Part shown: piece by piece, positions 1 through 13,299 of the stretch
Position numbering within the stretch: position 1 is the first letter of the stretch
How the letters are laid out: every line of letters starts with the position of its first letter
Origin: Hofstenia miamia
Taxonomy: Eukaryota > Xenacoelomorpha > Acoela
NCBI GenBank assembly: GCA_004352715.1
Contig: SCFE01000016.1
Span: 1,555,855-1,619,854 of the forward strand
Direction: 5' to 3'
DNA length: 64,000 bases
The notes under the pieces: generated by a model
Told to the model about the DNA's origin: nothing
Seen by the model: only the letters and a program-made list of their open reading frames with translations
Databases searched by the model: none
Made by a program: the position numbers and the translations under genes

Positions 1-2894
1 CTTTAGAAAAAGTGAGTCAGTAATATTCAACAGGACCAGAAAATTTTGATGTGATTTTCAACACAAGTAAGTTTAAAAAAGCTCAATTCAGAGCAGTACA
101 TGGGTTCATTTACAAATGCAATAGCCAAATGAGTAATTTTGGAATTACTTGCCTATAAGTAATTCATATAACTTCCTACATGTTATTTCGATTATACTGT
201 TAGTTGAGGAGCAATTTTGTTATAATGGCACCAAGCTTTTTCTTAGTCCAAACAACATAGAAAGCTTTTGAAATTTAATCAGTAATTCTTAAATTCACTT
301 TCTAATTGTACGTGCATCTTAGTTACATTTTTTGTCGTAAAACTAAGATTGTCAATACTTAATGCACTATAAGGCATGTTCATTAGACAAATTTACATGT
401 ATAATGTGAATATGTGTAGGCACCACTCATCCAATCCCATAGAGATTATCTGCTTAATTTTTCTTCAATATCGCATGTGCATTATAATTATCAAAAATTA
501 CAATGATGTAAGCACATACAGAAAATCAAACCGAATGTTTATGAGTGTATGCGAAACGAAATAGATCTGAATGAACCGAATTGTCAGTTTTAGCCATGAC
601 CAAAGATACTATATCTATTATATATAATTTTGATTACTACCAAAATGTATAGTTAGAAATTGGGATGAAGTCTCATGCAAGCTCTAATATAAGTACATGT
701 CTCATAAATTCCATTACCAACCTGCAGTAACTGCTTTTCACCCATTATTCAGGAAAGCCTATCAATCGTAATTCGAAATTTACATTTTTCAACTCCAAAT
801 TCAAATGTAATTAATGGCAGTAAGGGATTTTAATGGCTACTTTTACATAAAATATTGTATTCAACACTAATATTTCATTTATCAAAAATCAATCACATTC
901 TAAAATATGTCCAAAATTTTTCATTAAGATTTATTGAAGTGGATCAATTCTTGATAATGATTTCTGACCTTGTAGACGCGCCAGTAAACTTAAAATGCTT
1001 CTAACTCGGACCCCTCGTACTAATCTTGCCCTGGGTTTTGGACAATGAAGGTGTAAAATAAAAAGATACCATGGAAAAGTTCCTCTAAACATGGGATTAT
1101 TTACATTCTAATCAAATATGTATTGCTAAACAAATATTATTGTCTTTGTTTAATTTTAAATGTAGAACGTTTTAATAATTCAAAAAAATATTTTTAAGAG
1201 TGGCCACGTACGGTTTTATAGCAAACAAGCACCATTGTATTGAAATTCCTTGCAAACATAATTTTGCGGTGAATATTATCGGCTACATCAATCCTACCAA
1301 TATGATTGGATTGATTAGAATATATATTGCGAAACTAAAGATAAAGTGGTTGATTCATACTCTAGTGTTCTTCTGGATAAATAAGCACAAATTGCAATTT
1401 GAGATTACTAAAACACACTTTATCATGCTAATTGGTTTATTCCAATATACAAATGCGTACAGTTATTGATAAGCGTGACATTTAACGCATTTTATTTTTC
1501 AAAGAAGGATCTCTTTGCACTATTAGTTAGTTATAAGGAATGGAATGAATTAGTGAATGTCCAACTGATCAAGCATTACATTTGTCAGATGGCTTTGCAA
1601 TTGCTTTCTTGCAAATATTTAATTATTAAAAACTTTCTACCCGTGAACTTTTTGTGCAAATCGTAATTTGTAAGCTATTCAAAAATATTATGACTGGTTT
1701 ATTACATATAACAAAATAACTTCAATTTTATGCGACATGCTACAATATAAAGCAATGCAAACAATTTCTTGAAAGAAACTTTTATGCCGGGCTGCTGATC
1801 TTTTAATAATTTTTTAGACAAAAATGCACTCAGAGTAATGTAAGACCATCAGGGCGAGCACACAGTGCTTAAAAACTTCTACGTATCGTGTCTATAGTGG
1901 TTATACGAGTAAATTTACAAAACAAATTTGTTCAATAAACTGAACGCACGCTATGCTACAGATTGAATAATTGTTGTCGAACTAATAATATAAGAAAATG
2001 TAATCACAGTAATATTGTAACTTGTAACTGATATAATCATTTGTACATAGTTACTGTACAAAACATTATTTTAAAGAAATTTTGGGTTAAAAGAATCAGT
2101 CTAGTTCTATAACCCCTATATTTTATCTTAGTAAAATTGCACCAAAATTTATGAAAAATATGTTTTTCGAATTATGAAATTCTAAGTTTTCAAAGTCTAA
2201 TGAATTTGAATATAGTGTAAAATATTTATTAAATCTACAAGTTACCATAATTACTTGAACAATGTCCTGACTAACCATACAAGTTGATCGTGCTGATGAT
2301 ATCCATATTAATGTAATAATTCGTTTTCCAATGATAACTAAATTAGCTTCAATTTTTGAACAGTGTTCAGAGTACAATTTTTTAAACATATATTTTAATT
2401 GTCAAATTCCGTGTAATTATAATTTATACAAAATAAATTTTATTAGGAGATTCAAAAATTTAACGCCAGATGGCCTTCTTCAAATATGCATTTTAAATAT
2501 AATATAATAAAAATAGCATTTCCTTTAGAGTTTATTAGCATGAAATTTCAAGATGTATGTAAAATTAAAATCAAAAAAATCAAAACTCTAATAATGCAAT
2601 TTAATATCAAAATGTTTTGTCATAAATTGAATAGATGGAATATATGAAATAAACGCATGTGTAGTTTTGTGTCTTAAAACATCCAGTGTAGGACAGGGTG
2701 AGCCGAATAGATAAGATTGCAGTGATCAACTTGGCGTGGATCGGATTAAACAATTCCTCATCGCCAACATCTCTGTTTCTGATGCATAGTGGATTTTGCG
2801 TGAAAACTTAGATATCAGGAATTGTCTATCTTCTTCTAAGTTAATTATCATCACAGTGCATGGAAGCTTTTCTAGGGACATACCGTAGTGTTAA
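1..2894. other. No gene recognised
   Basis: AT-rich DNA with only short chance frames (longest about 89 codons at 1200-1469), no recognisable protein motif and no clear repeat. Confidence 0.6.
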
Positions 2895-3683
2895 ATGAAG
2901 AAACTTAAATTTGAAACAATTTCCCATTATGCTGAAAAGAAGAAATATTTTTCTAAAGAAACTATTATATTTTGTTGGCTTTGAATCCTTGAATGCTGAT
3001 TTCAGGTTATCATTGATATACTTTTTATTCTTCTTGAATTTGAATTGAATTCAACAATAAATGTACTGTGCCATAGTTTTGTGCACCATTGACATTACTG
3101 ACATGTTAGATTTCAAATGTAAACTAAGTTATTAGGAATTAATCGGTAATGAACGTAGTAAATTGTGCGATTAGGCTCTTATAATACATAATTTTTCGAA
3201 GTGAGGTTTTGAACTCAATTTTGAATGTCCAATTTCTAACTCTGATCATTTTTTCAATTCCAAACCAATCCCACACGCAGGAATTGGTCAATTCCAATTC
3301 CATCAAAACTATCAATTACCACTTCCTATGAAAGAATTGTTTAATAAATTCTAGCTTGGTTTTCTTATTGCGGCAATCATGATACTACATAGATTTATTC
3401 AGCGTAAGAATAAAAAGCCTACTATTGCCTGATTTCAATCAGTTGCAAACCGATCGATTTTCACTGCAGAGACCATTTTAAGCGTATAAAACACGCTTAT
3501 GTGGTACTAGGCAAATCAATCATTAAAAGCGGTAACAATATGGTGAAATAAATATTTTAGCAACATCACAGTTTAGTTCAGAAAAGAACAAGACCTAAAA
3601 ATAAAATCTAATGATGTGTACTTATATCTATTTACAGTGCCCATTCACCATAAGTAGTAGGGGAGACCGGTTTATCGAAATAG
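2895..3683. repeat. Direct repeat copy 1 (789 bp)
   Basis: This segment recurs, as far as I can see without a mismatch, at 4300-5088. It ends exactly at a single N (3684), and the second copy begins directly after another single N (4299). It carries no recognisable gene. Identity this high with N-exact borders suggests an unmerged contig overlap rather than an old duplication. Confidence 0.9.
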
Positions 3684-3684
3684 N

Positions 3685-4298
3685 GAAATTGCCAAAGAAA
3701 TTTGTCAAACTTAGGAAAGGATGTATTGTCTATTTGAACAGCTCAGTGCTGGGTCTCAAAATTTAGGAACAATGAATTGATGACAGACGATGCCCTGATC
3801 GACATGAGAAAGAAATATCTTGCTTTTCAGTGGGTTCCTCATAAATTGAGTGAAGAGAATAAAAACAATCGAGTAAAAATATCAGGTGAGCTCTTGTCAA
3901 TGTATTGAAGAAACAATTTCTTGAATCAATTGGTAACAGTTGATGAAGCCTGGTTGTACTGGGAGAATGATCACAAGACACCTGGTATTCATCACAAGTC
4001 ATGGAGAGGGTCTGGTGATGAGCCTCCACAGGTTAATCAGCAATCATCAATGACAGTCAAAAAACAATTGGGAATCTTTTTCTGGGATTGTAAGGGCATA
4101 ATTCTTTTTGAAACCTTACCAAGGAATGTTTCAATAACAGCAGAACTGTACTGTCAATTTCTGGACAAGCTCAAAGTTGCACTACATGATAAACATTGTT
4201 GATCAGGCTCTTCTGATTCAACAAACTTGTTTCTACTCCAGGACAATGCTCGCCCTCATACAGCAATAGCAACCCAAGAGAAACTGTGAGAATTAAAT
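3685..4298 (+). pseudogene. Mariner-family (Tc1/mariner) transposase fragment
   Basis: The plus-strand reading contains FQWVPHKLSEENKNNRVKIS (the helix/linker block before the catalytic core), then VTVDEAWLYW (first catalytic Asp) and, about 90 residues later, LLQDNARPHTA (second catalytic Asp). These are hallmark blocks of mariner transposases. In-frame TGA stops at 3906-3908 and 4200-4202 break the gene, and the third catalytic residue is missing because the sequence stops at the N at 4299. No terminal inverted repeats are visible. The piece sits between two single Ns and between two copies of a 789-bp repeat, so it may have been placed there by the scaffolder. Confidence 0.8.
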
Positions 4299-4299
4299 N

Positions 4300-5088
4300 A
4301 TGAAGAAACTTAAATTTGAAACAATTTCCCATTATGCTGAAAAGAAGAAATATTTTTCTAAAGAAACTATTATATTTTGTTGGCTTTGAATCCTTGAATG
4401 CTGATTTCAGGTTATCATTGATATACTTTTTATTCTTCTTGAATTTGAATTGAATTCAACAATAAATGTACTGTGCCATAGTTTTGTGCACCATTGACAT
4501 TACTGACATGTTAGATTTCAAATGTAAACTAAGTTATTAGGAATTAATCGGTAATGAACGTAGTAAATTGTGCGATTAGGCTCTTATAATACATAATTTT
4601 TCGAAGTGAGGTTTTGAACTCAATTTTGAATGTCCAATTTCTAACTCTGATCATTTTTTCAATTCCAAACCAATCCCACACGCAGGAATTGGTCAATTCC
4701 AATTCCATCAAAACTATCAATTACCACTTCCTATGAAAGAATTGTTTAATAAATTCTAGCTTGGTTTTCTTATTGCGGCAATCATGATACTACATAGATT
4801 TATTCAGCGTAAGAATAAAAAGCCTACTATTGCCTGATTTCAATCAGTTGCAAACCGATCGATTTTCACTGCAGAGACCATTTTAAGCGTATAAAACACG
4901 CTTATGTGGTACTAGGCAAATCAATCATTAAAAGCGGTAACAATATGGTGAAATAAATATTTTAGCAACATCACAGTTTAGTTCAGAAAAGAACAAGACC
5001 TAAAAATAAAATCTAATGATGTGTACTTATATCTATTTACAGTGCCCATTCACCATAAGTAGTAGGGGAGACCGGTTTATCGAAATAG
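4300..5088. repeat. Direct repeat copy 2 (789 bp)
   Basis: This is the second copy of 2895-3683, with an offset of 1405 bases. After 5088 the sequence runs on into unique DNA, whereas copy 1 is cut off by the N at 3684. Confidence 0.9.
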
Positions 5089-6563
5089 CTGTAATTTTTT
5101 TTTACAAATATTCCAATTGGGTAAAATGAACTAATGGCGTACTCTATACATCAGCATAATTTGATGGAAATTGCTCAATACTTAAGCATGTATGTATCAT
5201 TTTTTTAAAAATATGTATATGTTCCAACATGTCCCATGCTCGCGGTGCAATTTGGAACACCAAATGTATTTTAGCATACAAATAAAATTTACTGTACCTG
5301 CATAAAATTAAAAAATTTTTAAAATTTTTCACGATTCACATGAAGTTCACAGAATCAACGCATTAGTAAAATTTTGATTCCATAGACATTTATAAATACG
5401 AAAAAATTCAAATTGAATGTAGAATATTTCGAATAAATTATTCGGACTATACCAGATTGTGACATGCGTAGACACCCTTTCCAATGTCAGAATTTCATTC
5501 TATTTAGACGAGACTTTGAACTAGGAAACTTATTACTACTGTACATTGCAAACTGATATCATCATACACGTTTCAACAACAGTAGAATTTTGGGATTTTT
5601 AAGACGAAGAATTCATCTTTTTTACTAGACGCACTTATTCAATAGTAGTAAGTTTCGACTTATTGCAAGTAATTGTTTCAGCATAGCATTGTACTAAAAT
5701 CATGTCAAACATAGAATCTTACATGCTTAGTACTATTTTTACTAAGTTTAGACAAGTTAGAATATCGTCTCAGCTTGCCCCAACATTAGGTTTTCCAACC
5801 TGCCCCAATGGGAAATTTCTTCATTAACATTGTAATATTTCTTATATCATAAAATCTATAGCATTTTAATTCAATTATATAGACAACTTAGATTATCATA
5901 GTGTATATTTATTCACAAATATAAGATAGAATCTTTGTAAATATCCGGTAATTGAAAAATAAATGTGTCTTCAAAATTTACATTTATGTAATGGACAATA
6001 TAAGCAGTATGAATATTATTATTCAAATAATTTTGAAATTTGGTGAATACTTATAGCATTAATTAAATGATAATTGGCTCACATAACCCACTATAAAACT
6101 TATCAATTAGAGAGGTTATGGTAGTGTTCCCACATGCTCCTAGTTCCAAAATATTTCCGTTCTCACTTATTGCCCAACGCTTTATATTCTACCGTCCCAA
6201 TTTATTCCAAACATAAAAATTCTGCCGCAAAAACTATCTTCGATATTCTATTGCCTCGTAGTTGTCAAAACCCATCACTGCATTGCAAAAATTTTAAATC
6301 CCTTCCTGCTTAGAAAATACAGAATCATTTTTACAAAGCCAATATTTCAATATTTTATGGAATACATTTATGCACTCTTTCCAGTGATAATCATCAGATC
6401 TAACAGATATGATAAATGTGCATGACAACAATTTTTTTCAAAATTAAACTAAACTTCCAAGTAAATCTAAATTTTATAGAGAAAATGATTTATAGAATAT
6501 CTCTAAAATTGGCAATTTTTTTGCTCAGTTTTTCTCAACTCAAGAGTGTTGTTGCCCCAATTT

Positions 6564-6606
<43 letters not shown>

Positions 6607-6762
6607 TTACAACTAAGAATTCTTGTTTTAAAATTGAATTTTCGTAACATTATGAAGAAAATCGAATAATCCAGCAAAATTTAAATTGCGTGAGCTGTCA
6701 TTAACATAAATGTTACGATAGTAAATAATATATGTTATTTAGATTTGTATGCATGTGTTTCA
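5089..6762. other. No gene recognised; one (TA)n tract
   Basis: A TA tract at about 6566-6602 is the only structure seen. Confidence 0.6.
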
Positions 6763-7364
6763 CAGAGAGTGACAAAATGTGCTTAGCCCAGACCTGAACC
6801 CGACTCAAACCTGACAACTGGCTCTCTGAGTTCAATCAGACCCAAAGATTTCCTACCCAAACCTGAATCAACCCAGAACATAGATTTTGATTCACAATAC
6901 TTAACAGCTGATGATTAACATCGGTCATTTTCTGAAGGTGAATATAGTCACTCATTGGTATTGCTTTACGTTTTGGATCTTTATCAAATCGTGTGTGGAC
7001 CCGATTTCGGGTTTCGTTTCGAGTTAGGGTACAAAGATTAGATTGATTATTAAAAAAATACTGATGTAAATCATCGCTTGATTTGAAAAAATACAGGACG
7101 TTAAGTAAAGCCAATGAATTGCTGTTTCCCCCATCAGAAAATGATTGATGTTAATGATGACTTGATTGGATAGAGATCAATAACGTCAAGTCAAAGTCAC
7201 CTTTTCTGATCGAGCCGGGTATTACATTTTCGGATCGATTTGGTTCGTGTAGTAAATATTTCGATCGAGTCGGGTTCGGTCCATGTTTACCTAATTTGGT
7301 CACTCGCTCTACTTTGCACTCGACTGAAAATCCGAAATCGAAAACCCAATGTCACTCTTTTCTA
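6763..7364. mobile_element. Decayed non-autonomous hAT-like element
   Basis: The left end is CAGAGAGTGACA (6763-6774). The right end, read on the other strand, is TAGAAAAGAGTGACA (7350-7364), the same terminus with a 3-base insertion. The 8-bp flanks GTGTTTCA (6755-6762) and GTGTCTAA (7365-7372) agree at 6 of 8 positions, as expected of an old hAT target-site duplication. The subterminal regions hold repeated CCCGAC/CGGGTCGGG-type words, common in hAT elements. There is no transposase reading frame. Confidence 0.55.
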
Positions 7365-8336
7365 GTGTCTAATTACCAGAATGTTGGCATATATGTGCTA
7401 GAAAAAGCACATGATTAAAATATTTGCATATTTTTCAAAATTAACCTTTTCAATTCCTTCTTTGTATCCCTAGGTGTTAATTAAAATTGACGAAACAAGA
7501 GGACTCTACATTTTTCTTAGTGACATTTACTGAAATATAGTTTTTGTTTTATGTAGGATCAATGGCAACGTAGAAATCACTTAACATTCTCATCGATCCA
7601 GTTTATGGGTATAATCTAGAAGTAATGAAAACAGCCTTTGTCATTTGAAAAATTGTTGTATCGAGCTGAAATAGGTATTTTTCACTCTTCTGAATAAAAC
7701 ATAAGCTAAAACAGTTGATATCAATTAATCAATCGAACATGACGAAGTTTGAAAGGTGATACACTTATGATAAAAACTATAATTGTATCAGAATGTAACA
7801 GATGTGTTGAACGCATTAGGGAAATGCCACGCAACAGTCATGTAAGTTTTCATTTTACAAACTATTCTAACCGTATGACAATCGCAGTTGTAGTCATTTA
7901 CAACCCCTTCTGAAATATTTCCCATAGAGTGAGTTACAATAAAAATGCACGCGCGAAGAATGTCAATATTTTTTAGTCATGCTGTTTAAGATTTGAAATC
8001 GGCCGACCCTGTTGGCTTGTTAATTTCTCGTCTTAGCAAATGGGATCTGGTTTGGATAGTTTTTTCTGTGTTAGGGAGCCTTGTGGGTCAATATAAATCG
8101 ACTCTCAAGATAATGCTGGTTTTGCAATCCATTTTTAAAGGAGTTTTAAATACTTCAAAGACTGCTAACTTTGAAAAGGCTTATACCACATTAATTATAA
8201 TTCCCATTACCAATCCCAACATCTACATCTAAAAACTCGTCAGACCCTTCAATTGTGAGATGCGTTATTTTTAAGATGAATGGGTTTCATTAATAATGTT
8301 AGTCTTAATTCATGCTTATAGGAAGTAGTTTAAGTC

Positions 8337-8720
8337 CAGGGTTGAAAAAAACGTTTCTTATTCGGATACCTCGTTTTTTAAATACTTTTTTTAAAACTCG
8401 TTTTAAAACAGTTTTCGTGGTTTCTTAAGTATGGAACTAAACTCAAATATAAGATGGGATCAAAACATTTGATTCAAACGTGAATTTTAAGTATGAACTG
8501 AAATATGAATGAATGACAGACTTAAGCTAAAAAAGGAGTATAAAATGTAAATAAACACACGAAATTTGAACAAAAATGGTTTTTGAGAGGAGAAGCTAGA
8601 AGAGATCTTCAAGAGACAAATCCTAAAATGGCAAAGAGACACTTTGAAAATAGTGCTTTAAAAAAGCTTTAAAGAAATTGCTGCTTTAAAACATGCTTTT
8701 ATCAAGTGATATTTAATACA
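8337..8720. mobile_element. Possible hAT-like terminus, right end not found
   Basis: CAGGGTTGAAAAAAACGTTTC at the left edge has the CAGGG start typical of hAT ends. It is followed by repeated ACGTTT/TTTTAAAAC words and, near 8640-8700, by GCTTTAAA words. I found no matching right terminus or target duplication, so the right boundary given is only where the word pattern fades. Confidence 0.22.
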
Positions 8721-9076
8721 ATCTAGCCATGTAAATGTAAGTCACAGACACCTCTTGCTAGAATCAGAGCTTCGAACTCACCCACATTCGGATTGGTATA
8801 TTTCATAGTCTAGTCTGAGTCGTAAAATAGAATTTTATTCAATGAAAGGTGTACGCAGATTATGTTCACACCTTTTCAACTCAAGCCTAAGTACTTCTAT
8901 TGGACCCCAAAAAATAAATTCCCAAATGGTGCATTACATCACACATCTCGATCTTAGAGTCATTGTTAAGCACTGATCGCTATTTGTTAAAAACAGTGTT
9001 TTGCGGCATTGGTCAACACTGCGGTTTGACCGCAACCAACTGTAGGCCGAGGCTAACGGCCGGCTACTGTCTGAAG

Positions 9077-9513
9077 CAGGGCATTGACGTATATATATTC
9101 GAATATGCAAAGTAATATACGAATATACGAGGATTTTTCCTAAAAAATGCATATACATGAATATACGATTAGATCAAGGAGAATGTCGCGTATATACGAT
9201 TCAACTAAATGTAGAAAGCTGAAGCTGATAGTATTCTTTCAGGATCAGTGTTCAAGATACTGTAGCAAGTGTAGTCTAACATAAGTGAAGATATTAATAG
9301 ATAATTTGCTTTTCTTCAACATTTGGTAGCAAACTATAAAGTGTGTGCGGCAAAGAGACAATATATGTGAAAGTGATTATCTCTCAACATCAATTACAAA
9401 TATAAAATATTATAAGGAAAAAATATTAATGTACGAAAATAATATAGGCAGCAAAATCTATAAAATATACGAAAATGCAATATACGAAAAATCTGATGTA
9501 CTTCAAAGTGCTG
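9077..9513. mobile_element. Non-autonomous hAT-like element (437 bp)
   Basis: The left end CAGGGCATTGACGTATAT and the right end read inversely (CAGCACTTTGAAGTACAT) align at about 13 of 18 positions with one gap. The 8-bp flanks GTCTGAAG (9069-9076) and GTCTAAAC (9514-9521) match at 6 of 8. The interior near both ends is filled with copies of ATATACGAA and its variants, a subterminal repeat arrangement like that bound by hAT transposases. No coding capacity is visible. The DNA on both sides (8995-9070 and 9522-9600) is GC-rich for this window and may be a second, older element into which this one inserted. Confidence 0.62.
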
Positions 9514-9636
9514 GTCTAAACCCTTACGGCTGCTGCCGGCCCCGAATTCAATTTCAAATCACGATTTTTAGCAGCCGTAACTTTAACGTTTGTTTTGACC
9601 AGTGAGCTGAATTAGAGAAGGTTCTTACAATGAATA

Positions 9637-11061
9637 ATGAGTTCTTTTTATAGGCCAATTTCTATTTTTTCTCGCCTATCTCTTGCTTTTGAAAGAGTTT
9701 TATTTAATTGTATTTATCCCATCCTTATCCCACTGATGTTCAAATCTCTGTATGGATTTATGTCACATATATCTACTGCACCCTCCAGTCTGCGATTCCT
9801 CGATATTGTCTATTCTCACTTTGATCATAATGTTATTCTTTTTTGCCTCTATCTTGACTTTCATGAAGCTTTTGATAAAGTTCCTCATTGTATCTTACAG
9901 AGCAAGCTTTCGAAAGTTGGTATTGACTCTTCTTTCATTGCTCTCATCTCCGATGATCTTTCTTACAGAACTCAGTTAGTTCGCATTGATTCTCTATTTT
10001 CTGATGAACGTCTTGTTATTTCTATTGTACCTCAAGGTTTGATTCTTAGGCCACTTCTCTTCACGATATTTATCAATGATTTTATGCCGAACGCTTCTGC
10101 CTCTAATTCTGAAAGCAGGCTATATGCTGATGAGAACTCACATTTTCTCTTCTGTTTCAAATAGCATACAGTCAAGCATTGTTCATGGTGAACTCTGGTC
10201 ATCTACTAATGGACTTACATTCAATATCTCCAAAACGGAAGCTCTACTTTTTTGTTCCTCTAAAACCTTCATACCCCCATTAATTTTTACCCTAATATCC
10301 TTTTTTGTAATAATTTCCTCCTCACTTTCCTGATCAAAACAAGTTTCATTAAAAACTAAGAAGTTCTCCTCTTCTCTCTATTTCCTTATGTCATCACTAC
10401 CGAGTTCACTTAATTCTCCTTCGAAATTAATTCTCTTTAAATCATATTGTCTCTCCACTCTTTGTTATAGTTCCCAATGCGGGTATATAAATTCTTTTTT
10501 CTATTAAACTTGACAGGCTGTTGCAACGCGGCTTTCGCTCGATCTTCTCTTCTAACCAAGCTTACCTAAAGCTTCTTCTTAAGGCTAGACTTTTGCCAAT
10601 TTCACTGTACCTCAAGTTTCTAGATCTCACTTTTCTTAACAAATAACTTCTGGACATTTATTACTTCAATTTGTCAGATTTTCTGAAATTCTCAAATCCT
10701 TCATTTAATTCTCGTTCTTCCTCTAATCTCTTGTTTCATCTCCTTCGCATTTATAAAAACTTGTTCTCATAATTATTTTTATCGCATAATCCCTCTTGCT
10801 AATTTCATTATTTCAAATCTAGAAATTGATATTTGGTCTAACCGTTGAGCTTTTGAAAATCACATTTCTTCTTTCTTTCATATCTCAATTTGTTCTGCAA
10901 TACAAATGCGATATCTTCCAATTCTGTACCTGCTCCTCCTGTCACTAATTTCTCTAATTTTGTTCATATTTTCATTTGTTATATTTATTTTAAATTTATT
11001 TATATACATCACTTTGTGGTACAATGCATTTTTATTTTTATTATTATTATTATTATTGTTA

Positions 11062-11111
<50 letters not shown>
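9637..11111 (+). pseudogene. 5'-truncated LINE: reverse transcriptase and 3' tail
   Basis: The frame at 9637-10164 opens directly in the RT domain (FYRPISIFSRLSLAFERVLF), then has CLYLDFHEAFDKVPH (RT block with the first catalytic Asp), SYRTQLVRID, a worn PQG.I..PLLF.IFINDF block and RLYADE. The catalytic YADD has become YADE and the frame closes soon after, so the enzyme is dead. Weak RT C-terminal similarity seems to continue in shifted frames to about 10980. The copy ends in a (TTA)n tail (11038-11111), the usual 3' anchor of such an element. The endonuclease and ORF1 are absent, so the copy is 5'-truncated. It looks like a CR1/Jockey-type non-LTR element. Target duplications were not identified. 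Confidence 0.8.
11038..11111. repeat. (TTA)n microsatellite at LINE 3' end
   Basis: About 24 units of TTA/ATT with two TTG interruptions near 11056-11065. Position and strand fit the 3' tail of the LINE relic upstream. Confidence 0.9.
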
Positions 11112-11113
<2 letters not shown>

Positions 11114-12183
11114 AGGTAAAATGCAAAAATATGGTAAATTTTATATAAAAACTATATTATTACAATATTTTAAAGCCGAGAACGGTTTCAAAATTTGCGG
11201 CCAGCTGCGGCCTTTAACATCACGGCTGTGGCTAGCTACTTGTACAAATAATAATTAGCCGCCAGTCAAGAAGCACCAACAGCAAAACACTAATTAGAAA
11301 TTCGGATGACATAGAATATGTTCTACAGTACTAGGTTTTCATGTTAGAGTTTTACCCAATTAGCGATTTAAAGTTAAAAAAAGTTTGGTGTACACATTAT
11401 TCTATTCAAACATATGTTGCAGTTACTGACTCTAAATGATAAACAAAACAGCAGAGAACGCTTCGTATATAATTACCATAAGACCAGCAATGAAAAGTAT
11501 AACAAAGCCCACTGATGTCCTACTCAAAATCTCAATTTCAAATTTGCTAATGTACAATAACATCACGTACAGTTAATTTATAACTAAATTACTATTGGCA
11601 CCCCATTGGCTAATCTAGAAATTTATTCCTGTAGAGCATATTTGATTTCATGAAATTTGAACTCGCATCATGTTTGAGGTCTCGTTTAATATGTCAATTT
11701 TAGTTTATTGTTAGAAATTGTATCTTGTCACATAAAAATGTTACGCCTCGCTTTATTTCCAGGCGCAAAGTTCAAACAAAGCCGAGCAATGTCAAGCTGT
11801 TTGCAATGAATTAGGTTATTTTAAACGCGCTATAGTACCAAATATTGATTCATGTACTATGCTTTCAAACGTCATTCGATTGAATTGTATTAATCGCTCA
11901 ACGGAAATTTACGACTGTTGATTTTCCATGTATCCATATGCTACGGCTTTATATTAATTTAATGCAAAAGACATGCTTTGGTTGCTTATTTTAAAATGTT
12001 TACATATGCTTAAGTATTACTAGTTACTATGATTAGTTAGAAAAGTATATTAAATGAAAAAATGTGAAAAATCTGCATAATCAAATGAAAAGAACTATAA
12101 ATTTGCTTTGTTTAATAAAGGCTCGTTTCGGACTTGTTGTATATCCAATCCAATGCAGTGTCCAAGTTTGGTTCGTTGACAAG

Positions 12184-12227
<44 letters not shown>

Positions 12228-13299
12228 TGTCGAAAATTTCACCATTTTTTGAAAGGCAAACTGTCACGTATTATTTTTTAATGTTTTCTCATAAACAAAA
12301 TATAATATTGCAGTACCATTTAGACAATTTCTTGTTCACTTTTATTTCAATAGAGCACTAGCTTTAAACACCCTGTGGATTTTTTAGTACTTTTTAAATT
12401 CGACTCTGTTACTCACTAAAAATTAGAGCATTTAATTTGGTGAAATTGCTCAGTGAAAAGTAAGTTATGTTAGAACGCATAGGAAATTACAATTTTTTAA
12501 TACTAATGCAAATACGGGATTATGCATGAACTCAATGCATACAAGCGTGTCCTTCACTCCAATTTTAATGAAATGATACAATTTTAAATCATTCTTAGAA
12601 ACATGGAAATTATATATACATGGTGTAAATTTTTTATTATTTTTTATCAGTTTTTATTTAAATAGCATCAATTTTGGCAGAAATTTGCATGCTAGAATGC
12701 AAATCCACAGCGATATAAATTTTGATAAAAAAACTCGTAATATTACTTTTAAAAATGATAGCGTCACTAAACGACATCTTGCGGAATTTGATTCAATTTT
12801 ACTATTTTAAATGCAGTAATTTTGTTAAACTAATGAAACAGTGAAAACAGGTGAAGCATTGAAAGACCAATACTAACGGAAACAATACATTTTCAGTTTG
12901 TCTTAGATGCAATAGCGTGAATAAGGCATATTGCATAACTATTGTAGCATATTTTACTCTTTTCGCAAGTCATCATATAAAATTCTCAACATGTTACTAT
13001 AAATGATGAATTCAATTCTTTAACTTAAATGTCAAAGCACTCAAGAATCAGTATCAAATCGTTGAACTTGCCAGAAGTGCTAAACATTTTGATTTTTCGT
13101 TTTTTAATAATTCGCAATGTTTATTTGAAAATAATGGCTCCTACACCGAATCCTAGGTTAACAGTTTTTTATACTAAGGTATTTAAGAATTTTAAAATTT
13201 GATGGCAAGCAGATATTTAAGATTTAGATTTGGTGTCGATATCAAAAAAATCTGGAATCACAGTTCAAACAGATGGATAGTAGTATAAGACATTGCATT
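11112..13299. other. No gene recognised; one (TA)n tract
   Basis: A TA tract lies at 12188-12223. A GC-rich patch at 11175-11240 (GCGGCCAGCTGCGGCC, GGCTGTGGCTAGC) resembles patches at 9520-9570 and 27560-27640 and may be a repeat end. Confidence 0.5.

Noticed and set aside
3763-4029. Minus-strand frame of 88 codons
   Set aside because: Antisense shadow of the mariner transposase fragment.
8995-9070. GC-rich patch with GCGGTTTGACCGC and GGCCGAGGCTAACGGCCGG, considered as a tRNA or tRNA-derived SINE
   Set aside because: It does not fold into a cloverleaf by eye and has no clear A and B boxes; more likely the edge of an older repeat.
10878-11258. Asn-rich or Ile/Leu-rich frames on both strands
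   Set aside because: Translations of the (TTA)n tail of the LINE relic.
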